A stretch of DNA of 64,000 nt from Alkalihalobacillus sp. AL-G (lineage in GTDB: Bacteria > Bacillota > Bacilli > Bacillales > Fictibacillaceae). A model generated the notes under the pieces. That model was not told the DNA's origin, ran no database searches, and worked only from the letters and a program-made list of their open reading frames with translations. The position numbers and the translations under genes were made by a program. The DNA lies in NCBI RefSeq assembly GCF_030643805.1, contig NZ_CP094656.1, forward strand, positions 2,790,001 to 2,854,000, given 5' to 3'. Below are positions 40,053-48,953 of this stretch, in pieces. How positions within the stretch are numbered: position 1 is the stretch's first letter; every line of letters begins with the position of its first letter.

Positions 40053-40646
40053 TCAATTCAATAATAATTGAAGGGCCTTTTTTATGTATTGATCGGTCGA
40101 AAGCTGTTTTTCTGATTCAAGCTTCGGGAGGATTTTTTTAATTTCCTTTTGCCCGTATCCAAGTGCGACAAGTGCTTCCACGGCATCATCAATACCTTCC
40201 TGAGGAATATCAGGCGGGTGTGGAATGTCTACTTCCGCTGATGTCCAATTCTCCAACTTACCCTTAAGATCTAAAATAATCTGTCTTGCAGTCTTCTTGC
40301 CGACTCCTGGAAAGCGCGTAAGGAATTTTTCGTCTTCAGTTTCAATTGCTTGAGCGACCTGTATTGGTACGCCTGAAGCAAGAATCGCAAGTGCACCTTT
40401 TGGGCCAATCCCTGATACTTGGATCAACTTCATAAACAAATCACGTTCGTCGATATTTTCAAAGCCGTAGAGAGCCAAAATATCTTCTCTTACATGCTGA
40501 TATGTAAAAATCGTTTCAATATCCCCGATTCTCTGTTGATAGACAAAGGGGTTTGGACAGTTTATTTTATAGCCGATCATATTACATTCAAGTACAATAT
40601 GATCAGTATGGATGTATTTCAGTTTGCCAGTGATATAGTCGATCAA
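40053..40646 (-). CDS. ruvA: Holliday junction DNA-binding protein RuvA
   Basis: A 197-residue protein with an N-terminal OB fold, two helix-hairpin-helix motifs (SGIGPKGALAIL and FPGVGKKTARQIILDL) and a C-terminal RuvB-binding three-helix domain. The start is a TTG at 40646, ten bases past GGGGAG. Tetramers hold the junction for RuvB. RuvC is absent in Firmicutes, where RecU does that job. Confidence 0.96.
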   Translation of the reverse strand: MIDYITGKLKYIHTDHIVLECNMIGYKINCPNPFVYQQRIGDIETIFTYQHVREDILALYGFENIDERDLFMKLIQVSGIGPKGALAILASGVPIQVAQAIETEDEKFLTRFPGVGKKTARQIILDLKGKLENWTSAEVDIPHPPDIPQEGIDDAVEALVALGYGQKEIKKILPKLESEKQLSTDQYIKKALQLLLN

Positions 40647-40669
40647 TGTTACAGTCTCCCCTTAATCAA

Positions 40670-40811
40670 GTTTAAAAAGGTGGCGAATCAGAAGCAAGAA
40701 GTTCAAGGCACGACAGTTTTGAGGACCGGAATGTATGATGTTAATACATGAGGACCGGAAAAACCGAGTAACGAAGAAATTCGCCGTTTATTATTCGATA
40801 ACTTTTTAAAC
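40670..40811. repeat. Family A-related element A6 with doubled GAGGACCGGA
   Basis: The ends are GTTTAAAAAGGTGGCGAAT and, inverted, ATTCGCC ... ACTTTTTAAAC. The centre has two direct copies of GAGGACCGGA (40721-40730 and 40750-40759) around the hairpin ATGTAT/ATACAT. It shares AAGGCACGACAGTTTT with A3. It fills half of the 297-base ruvA-bofC gap; the rest shows no gene. Confidence 0.65.
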
Positions 40812-40879
40812 ATCCTACAAAATACGAACGTTTTTTCCTATCTTACAATTGTAGCACACACCTGATTGGAAAGTCGAAA

Positions 40880-40920
40880 TAAAAAAGAGTGCCTTAGGGT
40901 GAACAATTTCCTAAGGCACT
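40880..40920 (-). terminator. Terminator after bofC
   Basis: AGTGCCTTAGG and CCTAAGGCACT form a perfect stem, followed on the minus strand by CTTTTTTATTT. Confidence 0.92.
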
Positions 40921-40943
40921 ACTCTCTGGATGGCATCGATTGC

Positions 40944-41504
40944 TTAATTGATTGCGTAAGGTTTATATTGATTAAGTACTGCTTTATAGTTTTGTTTTGA
41001 ACGAACCGGAATTCCTTGTTCAAGTTTTTGAATCAAACTACTTTCCAACTTTTTTACATCGACCTGATAAAAAGATTGGATTATTTCTGATTGGACAGGA
41101 CTTCCGTTAAAAATCGTCAAAATACCATCTTCAGTAAGACCAAAATATCCGTTGACCTTTGATAATGGGGAAATGTCATCGACCTTCTGTTCAAAAATCA
41201 CTCTTTCTAAATTCTGATCGACTAATTGCCAATCTTCATAAGACGACCAGAAGTCCTCCATAGACCAAATGGTTTCATAGATGACATCTACACTCCGTTC
41301 TCCATCAAGAAAATTCCGTTGTAAATGTACTTCAACGGTTAAAGGTCCTGTAACTGGATACGCTTCATCCGATTTTTGTACTTGGGGAGTATTATTAGCT
41401 TTAAATTTTCCCTCATAAGTATGAAAGAGAAATACATAACAAGCCCCAAGTAAAACTACTAGTAACGGAAACAGCCAGGTCGATTTCACACGAAAGAGTC
41501 CCAC
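40944..41504 (-). CDS. bofC: Forespore regulator BofC
   Basis: A 186-residue protein with one N-terminal membrane segment or signal (about residues 10-27) and an exported domain. BofC in the forespore intermembrane space restrains SpoIVB, the signal that releases SpoIVFB activity and hence SigK processing. The start is a GTG at 41504, seven bases past GAGGTGG. SpoIVFA and SpoIVFB, acting in the same checkpoint, are encoded about 10 kb away in this window. Confidence 0.88.
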   Translation of the reverse strand: MGLFRVKSTWLFPLLVVLLGACYVFLFHTYEGKFKANNTPQVQKSDEAYPVTGPLTVEVHLQRNFLDGERSVDVIYETIWSMEDFWSSYEDWQLVDQNLERVIFEQKVDDISPLSKVNGYFGLTEDGILTIFNGSPVQSEIIQSFYQVDVKKLESSLIQKLEQGIPVRSKQNYKAVLNQYKPYAIN

Positions 41505-41591
41505 CTAACTACCACCTCACTTCATCCACAATTATGTGGAATTTGTAATAATTTACAGTGGTAGTGTTTCCGGATTAAGAAATATTATCCA

Positions 41592-42347
41592 TTATGAGAG
41601 GTATTCTTCATATACTTTCTCGTCTATCTCCAGGTTATGATAAACTTCTTGCACATCATCATTTTCTTCAAGTAAGTCAATCAGCGCTAACATTCGCAGT
41701 GCTTCTTCTTTTTTGAGCTGGGTCATTGTTTGGGCTATTCTCGTAATTTCTGCATTTGAGAACGAGAATCCCTTATCAAGAAGGATTTCTTTTACATTAG
41801 AAAATTGATCTAGTTCTGTGTAAATTTCAAAAGTTTCTTCATGTGGTTCCAATTCTTCGGCACCAGCATCGATGATCTCGAGCATCAGTTCATCCTCATC
41901 CATTTTGACCATATCCTTTTCAATTACAAGTAACCCTTTGCGGTCGAACATAAACGATACACAGCCCGATTCCCCAAGATTTCCTCCATGCTTTGAAAAG
42001 GCATGACGAATCTCAGCCGCCGATCGATTCTTATTATCTGTAACGACCTCAACCATCACTGCAACTCCACCAGGACCATAGCCTTCATAAAGAATTTCCT
42101 CGTAACTAACCCCTTCCAACGTCCCCGTTGCTTTTTTTATTGCACGATCAATGTTTTCATTTGGCATGTTCGCTGCTTTCGCTTTGTCGATCACCAGCCG
42201 TAATGAAGGGTTCATTTCAGGATCCCCTCCACCCTCTTTCGCAGCTATAAATAATTCTTTGGCAAGTCTCATAAAAACCTTACCTCTTTTTGCATCTTGT
42301 GCATTTTTCCTACGTTGTATATTTTTCCATTTAGAATGCCCAGCCAT
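41592..42347 (-). CDS. yrbC: YebC/TACO1 family translation factor, YrbC type
   Basis: A 251-residue protein beginning MAGHSKWKNIQRRKNAQDAK, the family signature. It was long listed as a transcriptional regulator; work on YebC homologues shows help in translating proline-rich or stalling stretches. The ATG at 42347 follows AAGGGGG; a longer frame upstream is non-homologous. It lies between bofC and the coxA-like gene, as yrbC does. Confidence 0.92.
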   Translation of the reverse strand: MAGHSKWKNIQRRKNAQDAKRGKVFMRLAKELFIAAKEGGGDPEMNPSLRLVIDKAKAANMPNENIDRAIKKATGTLEGVSYEEILYEGYGPGGVAVMVEVVTDNKNRSAAEIRHAFSKHGGNLGESGCVSFMFDRKGLLVIEKDMVKMDEDELMLEIIDAGAEELEPHEETFEIYTELDQFSNVKEILLDKGFSFSNAEITRIAQTMTQLKKEEALRMLALIDLLEENDDVQEVYHNLEIDEKVYEEYLS

Positions 42348-42429
42348 GTATACAATCCCCCTTGTTAACACTTTTTCCAACAATATAGCATAAATTTGCA
42401 CCACTTTAAAAATGATTATATTTACAGAT

Positions 42430-42469
42430 AAAAAAAGACCCCTCAATTAACAAATGCGTTAAGAGGGGT
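42430..42469 (-). terminator. Terminator after the coxA-like gene
   Basis: ACCCCTCTTAAC and GTTAATTGAGGGGT form the stem on the minus strand, followed by CTTTTTTTATC. Confidence 0.88.
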
Positions 42470-42496
42470 ACTTACCTTAAGTTTATATTATCTGAG

Positions 42497-43102
42497 TTAA
42501 CGGTTGTTTTCGAAAGGACGTTGTGCTGCATCACCTAGGTCATTCATTATCCCAGTAAAATCTGAGCGGACTTCATCAAAACCGTTTCCATTTCTAAGGT
42601 CATCGTCAACGTTACGGATACGGGTAAACATTTCTTCGTCAGTTGTTACTCGTACGTTCTTGTTCGTTATTTCTTGAACTTCTTTTCGAACCTGTTCTTT
42701 CACATTACGGTCATTCTGGTCACTTGTGTCTATCCCGACAATCACCGCATCGTTATTAATTATGACACGGGCATCTTCAACATTATCCATTTTGTTAACT
42801 TTCCTGGATATCCGTTGTGCAAGATCCCCTTCGTAGCCATCTGCATAATTAATTTGTGCCCCGTTTCCATCGTTTCCACCGTTTCGACCCACTAAATTGT
42901 TACCACCGTCGTCACGATCAGCGATCTGAGTTAAAGGTCCTTCTCCACGATCCCCATTGTTCATGTTTTCGTTGGAGTAATACCCGATCGGACGAGTATC
43001 ATTAGCATCACGTGTATCCAATGCCTCATTATCATCCGCGTTACATGCTGTAAGTGCACCTGTTAAGAAAAGGGCTGATGCAACAACCATTAATTTTTTC
43101 AT
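42497..43102 (-). CDS. YhcN/YlaJ sporulation lipoprotein, CoxA-like
   Basis: A 201-residue secreted lipoprotein. The signal peptide ends in the lipobox LTAC at residues 17-20. A low-complexity Asn/Asp/Gly region follows (about 21-90), then the YhcN/YlaJ domain with AQRISRKVNKMDNVEDARV. The gene beside safA in B. subtilis encodes CoxA, a cortex-associated protein of this family. The position supports CoxA, but the family has several paralogues. AAAGGAGG precedes the ATG and a terminator follows. Confidence 0.85.
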   Translation of the reverse strand: MKKLMVVASALFLTGALTACNADDNEALDTRDANDTRPIGYYSNENMNNGDRGEGPLTQIADRDDGGNNLVGRNGGNDGNGAQINYADGYEGDLAQRISRKVNKMDNVEDARVIINNDAVIVGIDTSDQNDRNVKEQVRKEVQEITNKNVRVTTDEEMFTRIRNVDDDLRNGNGFDEVRSDFTGIMNDLGDAAQRPFENNR

Positions 43103-43179
43103 TTAAAAACCTCCTTTCACCCTTTATGATGGCAATCGGAGGTTTAAATTAATCGGATTTCAAATGGGAATAATATCCT

Positions 43180-44676
43180 TTATTCTTTTTTCGGTGCTCC
43201 CTTTTTCTTTTTGCGAGGCTGCATTTCAATATCGATATCCCAGTATGGATCCCTGCTAGGAGTTTGACCGAATTGTCCTAAGCCTTGTTGAAATTGCCCT
43301 TGACCCATCTGCGGCATTTGGCCCATGCCTTGTTGCAGTTGGTCTTGACCAAACTGTGGAATTTGCCCCATTCCTTGCTGGAATTGGCCCTGACCCATTT
43401 GAGGGAATCCACCTATGCCTTGTTGCGGTTGGCCCTGACCCATTTGAGGGAATCCACCTATGCCTTGTTGCGGTTGGCCCTGACCCATTTGAGGGAATCC
43501 TCCCATGCCTTGCTGGAATTGGTCTTGACCCATCTGAGGGAATCCTCCCATGCCTTGCTGGAACTGATCTTGACCCATCTGTGGGAATCCTCCCATGCCT
43601 TGCTGGAACTGATCTTGACCCATCTGTGGGAATCCTCCCATGCCTTGCTGGAACTGGTCTTGACCCATCTGTGGGAATCCTCCCATGCCTTGCTGAAACT
43701 GGTCTTGACCCATCTGTGGGAATCCTCCCATGCCTTGCTGGAACTGATCTTGACCCATCTGTGGGAATCCTCCCATGCCTTGCTGGAACTGGTCTTGACC
43801 CATCATCGGAAATTGATCCATGCCTTGTTGCATTTGATCGTAATCTATTCCCTCGACTTCGTCCTCATACATTGGATAGGAATCGTTCTCCATTCCATAA
43901 TACATCTGCCCCATTTGTTGACCATAAGCATCATTCATCATTGAGCCTGGATAACCCGCTCCATACTGCCCCATTGGTCCACTACCGTACATGTGTTGGT
44001 AACCACCAGGACTCGTTGGATAAGGAGACCCATGCATCGACATTGGATGAGCATGACCCGACCCATACATCATAGGTCCACAAGAGTCCATCATTGGATA
44101 ATGACCACCCCAAGGTTCACAGCAAGGGTCTGGTGCGCACCCATAGTCAGGAGGGCAATGTACCGGTTCATACGGTACACACTCTTGAATAAGTGCTTTT
44201 GCTATTGGTTTAAGTTTTGGAACCGGTTTAGGTAGTTCATATGTTTTTGTTGTTTCCTCTTGCATGATTCCAATTTTAATATTAAATTCTTCCTCCGTCA
44301 TCGGTGCCACTGGTTGCTTTTGAATCGGTTTTTCTTTTGGTAACGGTTTTTCTTTGACGATTGGTTGTTCTTTAATGATCGGCTGTTCCTTCTTAATCGG
44401 CAGTGGCTTTTGAAAGATCGGCTTTTCTTTTTTGATTGGCATTGGCTGTTCTTTAACGAAAGGCTTTTCTTTTATTGGCATATACGGCTTATTTTGTTGA
44501 TGAGGGTTTCCTTTTACAGGGTTTCCGCTTGTCGGCACCTTAACTTTTGCACCTGGATAGATCGTTTCAGGCACCTTCAATTGTGGATTCGCTTTTATCA
44601 ATTTTTGAAAATCGATACCGTACTTTTTAGCGATTTTCCAAAGAGTTTCCCCTTTCTGGACTATATGAATTTTCAA
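43180..44676 (-). CDS. safA: Spore coat morphogenetic protein SafA, repeat-expanded
   Basis: A 498-residue protein. An N-terminal LysM domain (about residues 2-48, IHIVQKGETLWKIAKKYGID) is followed by a basic Lys-Glu-Pro repeat (about 65-130) and a Cys-rich patch (CAPDPCCEPWGG). A Gly-Met-Tyr-rich stretch follows. Twelve 15-residue repeats of the QMGQDQFQQGMGGFP type fill residues 291-470, and the tail is basic. SafA anchors inner coat proteins to the cortex. The LysM domain, context and length class support the call; the repeat region has no equivalent known to me in B. subtilis SafA. TTG start seven bases past GGAGGAG. Confidence 0.85.
   Translation of the reverse strand: MKIHIVQKGETLWKIAKKYGIDFQKLIKANPQLKVPETIYPGAKVKVPTSGNPVKGNPHQQNKPYMPIKEKPFVKEQPMPIKKEKPIFQKPLPIKKEQPIIKEQPIVKEKPLPKEKPIQKQPVAPMTEEEFNIKIGIMQEETTKTYELPKPVPKLKPIAKALIQECVPYEPVHCPPDYGCAPDPCCEPWGGHYPMMDSCGPMMYGSGHAHPMSMHGSPYPTSPGGYQHMYGSGPMGQYGAGYPGSMMNDAYGQQMGQMYYGMENDSYPMYEDEVEGIDYDQMQQGMDQFPMMGQDQFQQGMGGFPQMGQDQFQQGMGGFPQMGQDQFQQGMGGFPQMGQDQFQQGMGGFPQMGQDQFQQGMGGFPQMGQDQFQQGMGGFPQMGQDQFQQGMGGFPQMGQGQPQQGIGGFPQMGQGQPQQGIGGFPQMGQGQFQQGMGQIPQFGQDQLQQGMGQMPQMGQGQFQQGLGQFGQTPSRDPYWDIDIEMQPRKKKKGAPKKE
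43267..43806. repeat. 45-bp tandem repeats inside safA, 12 units
   Basis: Twelve in-frame 45-bp units. The seven at the high-coordinate (N-terminal) end are nearly identical at DNA level. Two next carry QPQQGI, and three terminal ones are diverged. The pattern indicates recent expansion by slippage or recombination at one end. Confidence 0.95.
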
Positions 44677-44890
44677 ATCAAATCTCCTCCCCTACCTAAG
44701 TCAGTCATTAAACAGTATATGAATAATTGGGCATCTTGCTACTCGAAGCTTAAAAGCATTGTCCATCACAATCACTTTATGATGCGAAAGCATGTACTAT
44801 TCGATCATGCATTTATACAACCTCATACATTTTAAAGGAGTTGTGGTATGCTAAGGAAAAGTGATCTATTGGTGGAGGAGGTGTTATGTG

Positions 44891-45427
44891 ATGAAAGAGA
44901 AAATTCTTGGGGATGAAAGAAGGGAACTCTTGCTTCGGTGGTTAAAAGAAAGCAATCAACCTCTTACAGGCAGTCAATTGGCTAAGAAAACAAACGTCAG
45001 TCGCCAAGTGATCGTACAGGATATCTCGCTGTTAAAGGCACGAAATGAACCCATTATGGCAACAGCTCAAGGTTATCTTTATTTTCAACCAAATAAAAAT
45101 GAACAGCGCTTTATACGGGTAATTGCATGTCAGCATTCTGGAAGTGAAACGGAGGATGAGCTCAATACGATTGTTGATTTTGGAGTGACCGTAAACGACG
45201 TAACGATTGAACATCCCGTATACGGTGATTTAACAGGGTCACTTATGATTAAAAACAGGCACGATGTAGAACAATTTATAAACAATGTACAGGAAACGAA
45301 GGCATCCTATTTATTGGAGCTTACGGAGGGTGTTCATTTACATACGATCGAAGCAGATTCAAAATCGCAGTTGGAACAGACATGTGAAGCACTTCAAAAA
45401 AAAGGATACTTATTGACGTCACGTTGA
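44891..45427 (+). CDS. niaR: Niacin-responsive repressor NiaR (YrxA)
   Basis: A 178-residue regulator. The N-terminal HTH_11 winged helix (GSQLAKKTNVSRQVIVQDISLL) precedes a 3H domain with conserved His residues (VTIEHPVYGDL, EGVHLHTIEAD) that bind metal and nicotinate. In B. subtilis it represses nadABC-nifS and niacin uptake genes. The ATG at 44891 lies nine bases past GGAGG. Unusually, no nad or nifS gene is adjacent here; safA is upstream and pheB is convergent. Confidence 0.92.
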   Translation: MKEKILGDERRELLLRWLKESNQPLTGSQLAKKTNVSRQVIVQDISLLKARNEPIMATAQGYLYFQPNKNEQRFIRVIACQHSGSETEDELNTIVDFGVTVNDVTIEHPVYGDLTGSLMIKNRHDVEQFINNVQETKASYLLELTEGVHLHTIEADSKSQLEQTCEALQKKGYLLTSR

Positions 45428-45441
45428 TAAAGAACAAGAAT

Positions 45442-45474
45442 GGGGTGATTCTAAATGGATCGACCCCCTTTTTA
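45442..45474 (+). terminator. Terminator after niaR
   Basis: GGGGTGATTC pairs imperfectly with GATCGACCCC and is followed by TTTTTAT. Confidence 0.65.
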
Positions 45475-45525
45475 TATGTTAGGATAAGTATAATTTTTCA
45501 GCTGCTCGACTATGCGAAGCTTTCT

Positions 45526-45978
45526 TTATGCTCCGGTTCCAATGATATTTACCTTTCGAACATATTCCAAACGATCAAGTTCTTTAATAATCCCATTAAT
45601 ATCTTCACGTGCAGAAGCTATTTCAACCGACATCGTTACATTTGCCCTACCCTGTAAAGGAATCGTTTGATGGATCGTCAAAATATTACATCCTAAAGTA
45701 GCTATTACAGTCAACAGCTCCGAGAGAGAGCCGGACCGGTCATCCAGGTGGATTGCTATCGAAATGATCTTTTCTTTTACCATCGTTTGAAACGGAAAAA
45801 TTCCATCGCGATATTTGTAAAACGCACTCCTACTTAAATCAACAGATTGAACTGCTTGATTAACCGTTTTTACTTTCCCTGTTTCTAGCAGTGTTTTCGC
45901 TTCTAGTGTTTTTGTCATTGCTTCCGAAAGAACATCTTCCCTGACGAGATAAAATTGATCCTTTTCTCTTCGATCCAT
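45526..45978 (-). CDS. pheB: ACT domain protein PheB
   Basis: A 150-residue UPF0735/PheB protein. An N-terminal helical part (about residues 1-65, [20 protein letters not shown]) precedes a C-terminal ACT domain ([20 protein letters not shown]). ACT domains bind amino acids. In B. subtilis pheB sits between obg and pheA, but pheA (prephenate dehydratase) is missing here. Function is not settled. TAGGAGG precedes the ATG. Confidence 0.88.
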   Translation of the reverse strand: MDRREKDQFYLVREDVLSEAMTKTLEAKTLLETGKVKTVNQAVQSVDLSRSAFYKYRDGIFPFQTMVKEKIISIAIHLDDRSGSLSELLTVIATLGCNILTIHQTIPLQGRANVTMSVEIASAREDINGIIKELDRLEYVRKVNIIGTGA

Positions 45979-46030
45979 AGCGACCTCCTATCAGAAATTT
46001 GCAACTTAATGTACACACTTTAAAGTATGT

Positions 46031-46127
46031 GTTCAAAAAGGAGGATAAAAAGAGCCGAGAATTCTGAAGTTCAACTAAGTACGTTTGAACTGACTCACAT
46101 CCTGTGCAGCCACCGGACTTTTTGAAC
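46031..46127. repeat. Family A repeat, short copy A4
   Basis: It starts GTTCAAAAAGGAGG and ends CACCGGACTTTTTGAAC, inverted. Only one internal mini-hairpin remains, CTCACATCCTGTGCAG (46094-46109). The first 50 bases match A1 closely (GATAAAAAGAGCCGA, then TTCTGAAGTTC). It lies between obg and pheB. Confidence 0.72.
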
Positions 46128-46136
46128 AACCTCTTT

Positions 46137-46168
46137 TAGAAAAGGATTAACCCCTATGAGTTAATCCT
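46137..46168 (-). terminator. Terminator after obg
   Basis: AGGATTAAC and GTTAATCCT form a 9-bp stem beginning at the obg stop codon, followed on the minus strand by TTTTC. Confidence 0.8.
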
Positions 46169-47453
46169 ATTCAATAAATTCAAATTCGTATTCAAGTATA
46201 CGGACTGAGTCCCCATCTTCTGCACCTTTTTCACGAAGGGCATTGTCGATTCCCATCGTACGCATCTGTCGGGAAAAACGACGAACAGATTCATCCCGTG
46301 AAAAATCTGTCATTTTAAAGAGGCGCTCAATTTTCCCACCTGATACTACAAATGTTCCATCATCTTCACGCGTGATAATAAAAGGCTGTTCTTCAACCTG
46401 ATGCTTGTACAAGACTCGTTCATCTTCATCCTCCTCAGGTTCGGTCAATGGGAACTCAGGTGTTGTTTCTAATTGATCTGCAATGGAAAACAGTAAATCA
46501 CGTACACCTTCCTTCGTTATTGCCGAAATAGGGAAGATCATATGGTCTTCCTCAAGCTGTTCTTTAAAAAGCTTAAGCTGTTCCTCTGCCTCTGGAATGT
46601 CCATTTTATTTGCAACGATGAGCTGCGGACGTTCTGTTAGACGCAAGTTATAGTGCTGGAGCTCCTCGTTGATCTTCAAATAATCATCATACGGATTTCG
46701 ACCTTCCACCCCAGACATATCAATCACATGGACAATAACCCTCGTGCGCTCAATATGGCGTAAAAATTGATGTCCAAGACCAACACCTTCATGAGCTCCT
46801 TCAATCAGTCCTGGCAGGTCTGCCATGACAAAACTCCGGTTATCTTCCGTCTCAACGACACCAAGGTTTGGGCTTAATGTTGTAAAATGATATTCTGCAA
46901 TTTTAGGTCTCGCTGCTGAGACAACAGAGAGAAGCGTGGACTTTCCAACACTCGGAAACCCAACAAGTCCAACATCCGCAAGTAGCTTCAATTCTAATGT
47001 AACTTCAATTTCATCTCCTGGCTCACCGTTCTCCGCAATTTCCGGGGCAGGATTAGCCGGTGTAGCAAATCGGGTATTTCCCCGACCTCCCCGACCCCCT
47101 TTCGCGATGATGGCACGCTGACGATGCTCAACCAGATCGGCGATCAGTTCACCTGAAGCTGTGTTTGTTATTACAGTTCCAGGAGGGACTTTAACAATTA
47201 GGTCCTCTGAATTCCGACCATGCATCTTTTTAGACATGCCATGTTCACCGCGTTTAGCTTTATAGTGGCGGTTGTACCGAAAGTCCATTAACGTTCGTAA
47301 CCCTTCTTCAACTTCAAAAATGACGTCTCCGCCTTTTCCACCGTCACCACCTGCTGGTCCTCCGTCAGGGACGTACTTCTCTTTTCTAAACGCAACCATT
47401 CCGTTGCCGCCATCCCCTGATTTTACAAATACTTTTACCTGATCTACGAACAT
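46167..47453 (-). CDS. obg: GTPase Obg
   Basis: A 428-residue essential GTPase. The glycine-rich Obg fold occupies about residues 1-158. The G domain has GFPSVGKST, switch [14 protein letters not shown] and NKMD. The C-terminal OCT domain follows. It works in 50S maturation and, in Bacillus, in general stress and Spo0A activation. GATGAGGTG precedes the ATG. It is 18 bases downstream of spo0B, a pairing conserved in Bacilli. Confidence 0.97.
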   Translation of the reverse strand: MFVDQVKVFVKSGDGGNGMVAFRKEKYVPDGGPAGGDGGKGGDVIFEVEEGLRTLMDFRYNRHYKAKRGEHGMSKKMHGRNSEDLIVKVPPGTVITNTASGELIADLVEHRQRAIIAKGGRGGRGNTRFATPANPAPEIAENGEPGDEIEVTLELKLLADVGLVGFPSVGKSTLLSVVSAARPKIAEYHFTTLSPNLGVVETEDNRSFVMADLPGLIEGAHEGVGLGHQFLRHIERTRVIVHVIDMSGVEGRNPYDDYLKINEELQHYNLRLTERPQLIVANKMDIPEAEEQLKLFKEQLEEDHMIFPISAITKEGVRDLLFSIADQLETTPEFPLTEPEEDEDERVLYKHQVEEQPFIITREDDGTFVVSGGKIERLFKMTDFSRDESVRRFSRQMRTMGIDNALREKGAEDGDSVRILEYEFEFIE

Positions 47454-47471
47454 GGTGTTTTCACCTCATCT

Positions 47472-48011
47472 TTATTCTAACCGAAGGATATATAAAAGTT
47501 CATTTTCCTTGTAGTAGCTTTCTGCGATTGAAATGGAATTATGTACGGGGATGAGTGATCTGTTGAAGGAATCGATTGAATCGATATTATCCAGTTTTCC
47601 TTCAAAATCAAAACTGATCCGAACATCCTCATCAGAAATCTGAATGGTTACAAGTAAATGCGATTCTCCCTCCAGCAGTATCCTTTCTTTAACCTGCGTT
47701 AAAAAATGAGATGTCCACTCATATAATGGTTCGTCATAGGACGTTAAAACTTTCTCTTCTCCGATCACTTCAAAATCCACTCGATATATATTTTGCTGCC
47801 AATTATATGTCATTAACAATTCCGCCATCAACGGCATTTTCATGTTGGATATTTTTGCTTCGTTTTTAGCTTGATGTACAACTTCGTCAACAATTTCCTT
47901 TGCACGATCGGTTCGATCTAAGGATAAATTCCCTTTGATCAGTTGGAGTTGGTTCAACCAATCATGTCGAGCATGTCGAAGGAGATCAATTGTATCCCAT
48001 TTATACTTCAT
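47472..48011 (-). CDS. spo0B: Sporulation phosphotransferase Spo0B
   Basis: A 179-residue phosphorelay protein. The N-terminal helical hairpin has the phospho-accepting His in HARHDWLNQLQLIKG (His16). The C-terminal part is a degenerate kinase-like ATPase fold. It passes phosphate from Spo0F to Spo0A at sporulation onset. GGGAG precedes the ATG. It is cotranscribed with obg. Confidence 0.92.
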   Translation of the reverse strand: MKYKWDTIDLLRHARHDWLNQLQLIKGNLSLDRTDRAKEIVDEVVHQAKNEAKISNMKMPLMAELLMTYNWQQNIYRVDFEVIGEEKVLTSYDEPLYEWTSHFLTQVKERILLEGESHLLVTIQISDEDVRISFDFEGKLDNIDSIDSFNRSLIPVHNSISIAESYYKENELLYILRLE

Positions 48012-48044
48012 ATAATAGCACTCCCAAAATCATAATTGACAAAT

Positions 48045-48235
48045 CGCTATTTTCACTTGGAAAAGCGTAAGCCCTTAGTTTGCCACAAAGGTCACTTGAA
48101 TGCCACCGATGGGGCTCAAAACCAACCCAAAAACAGATCGGTTCTGCCGGCGGGTAAACAACCACTGAAAAAAATCACTGTGATGCCGCGCACAGGGAGA
48201 CTGAAGTGACCTTAGGAGACTGGGTGCTAGAGCTT
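48045..48235. repeat. Family D structured intergenic element
   Basis: An approximately 190-bp G+C-richer segment. AAGGTCACTT (48088-48097) and AAGTGACCTT (48204-48213) are perfect inverted arms. AGCGTAAGCCC near one end and GGGTGCTAGAGCTT near the other are imperfect outer partners. No reading frame with a ribosome binding site was found. It occupies most of the 302-base gap between rpmA and spo0B. Confidence 0.55.
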
Positions 48236-48252
48236 GACTATACATCTGGGCA

Positions 48253-48311
48253 AGAAAAAAGGGCTGACTCTAAGCCAAAGTGTCAAACACTTGTGAGTCA
48301 GCCCCTTTTTT
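48253..48311. terminator. Terminator after rpmA
   Basis: GGGCTGACTC (48261-48270) pairs with GAGTCAGCCC, enclosing AAGTGT-CAA-ACACTT. A and T runs flank both sides. It ends the rplU-prp-rpmA operon. Confidence 0.92.
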
Positions 48312-48313
48312 AC

Positions 48314-48604
48314 TTACGCTTCTTTCGCAATTGGATAAACACTTACTTGCTTACGGTTACGACCAAGACGTTCAAAACGAACAACGCCGTCAACCTTTGC
48401 AAAAAGTGTGTCATCTCCACCACGGCCAACGTTTTTACCAGGGTAGATTTTTGTTCCGCGTTGACGGAAAAGAATCGAACCACCGGAAACTGTTTGACCA
48501 TCAGCTCGTTTGGCTCCAAGACGCTTGGAAATGGAGTCACGGCCGTTTTTTGTACTACCAACACCCTTTTTGGATGCAAAGTACTGTAGGTTAAGCTTAA
48601 GCAT
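48314..48604 (-). CDS. rpmA: Ribosomal protein L27
   Basis: A 96-residue L27 precursor. It begins [20 protein letters not shown]; the first nine residues, ending at F9, are the Firmicutes extension removed by the protease Prp so that the mature tail can reach the peptidyl transferase centre. The ATG at 48604 lies next to AAGGAGGTGCATCGC. The protease gene is immediately upstream. Confidence 0.97.
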   Translation of the reverse strand: MLKLNLQYFASKKGVGSTKNGRDSISKRLGAKRADGQTVSGGSILFRQRGTKIYPGKNVGRGGDDTLFAKVDGVVRFERLGRNRKQVSVYPIAKEA

Positions 48605-48617
48605 GCGATGCACCTCC

Positions 48618-48950
48618 TTAAACCTCAATCATTTGAATGTATTCATGATAATCACGTTCGATTGTTTGTAACGATACAACCATACCCTCTAGCAAAAGTT
48701 GAATGCTCTTATTCGTATTCTCTTCCACTTCAGAGGGAGCTATGACTTTTAGATAACCGCCGTTATTTCGCAGCTCAACATCAGGTTCGATGTTACATAG
48801 AGCTTCAATCGCATTAACCGTTCCAAAAGATACAGCAGAGACTGCAGCACATACTAAATCATGACCATAAGGACCTGATTCAGCATGACCGGTAATGGTA
48901 AACGACGTAATTTTCCGTTGCTTTCGTTCAATGCTAACAGTAATCATCAC
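48618..48950 (-). CDS. prp: Ribosomal-processing cysteine protease Prp
   Basis: A 110-residue cysteine protease (YsxB). The catalytic His lies in [19 protein letters not shown] and the catalytic Cys in the same segment (VCAAVS). It cleaves the N-terminal extension of L27, encoded by the next gene. The genes rplU, prp and rpmA are spaced by 3 and 13 bases, a single operon. Confidence 0.95.
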   Translation of the reverse strand: MMITVSIERKQRKITSFTITGHAESGPYGHDLVCAAVSAVSFGTVNAIEALCNIEPDVELRNNGGYLKVIAPSEVEENTNKSIQLLLEGMVVSLQTIERDYHEYIQMIEV

Positions 48951-48953
48951 TGA

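Noticed and set aside
43285-44075. Long plus-strand reading frames of 219 and 239 codons opposite safA
   Set aside because: They exist because the 45-bp repeat has no stop in those frames. They have no ribosome binding site and mirror the safA repeat exactly.
48206-48594. Plus-strand reading frames opposite rpmA
   Set aside because: They are shadows of the L27 gene and its terminator.
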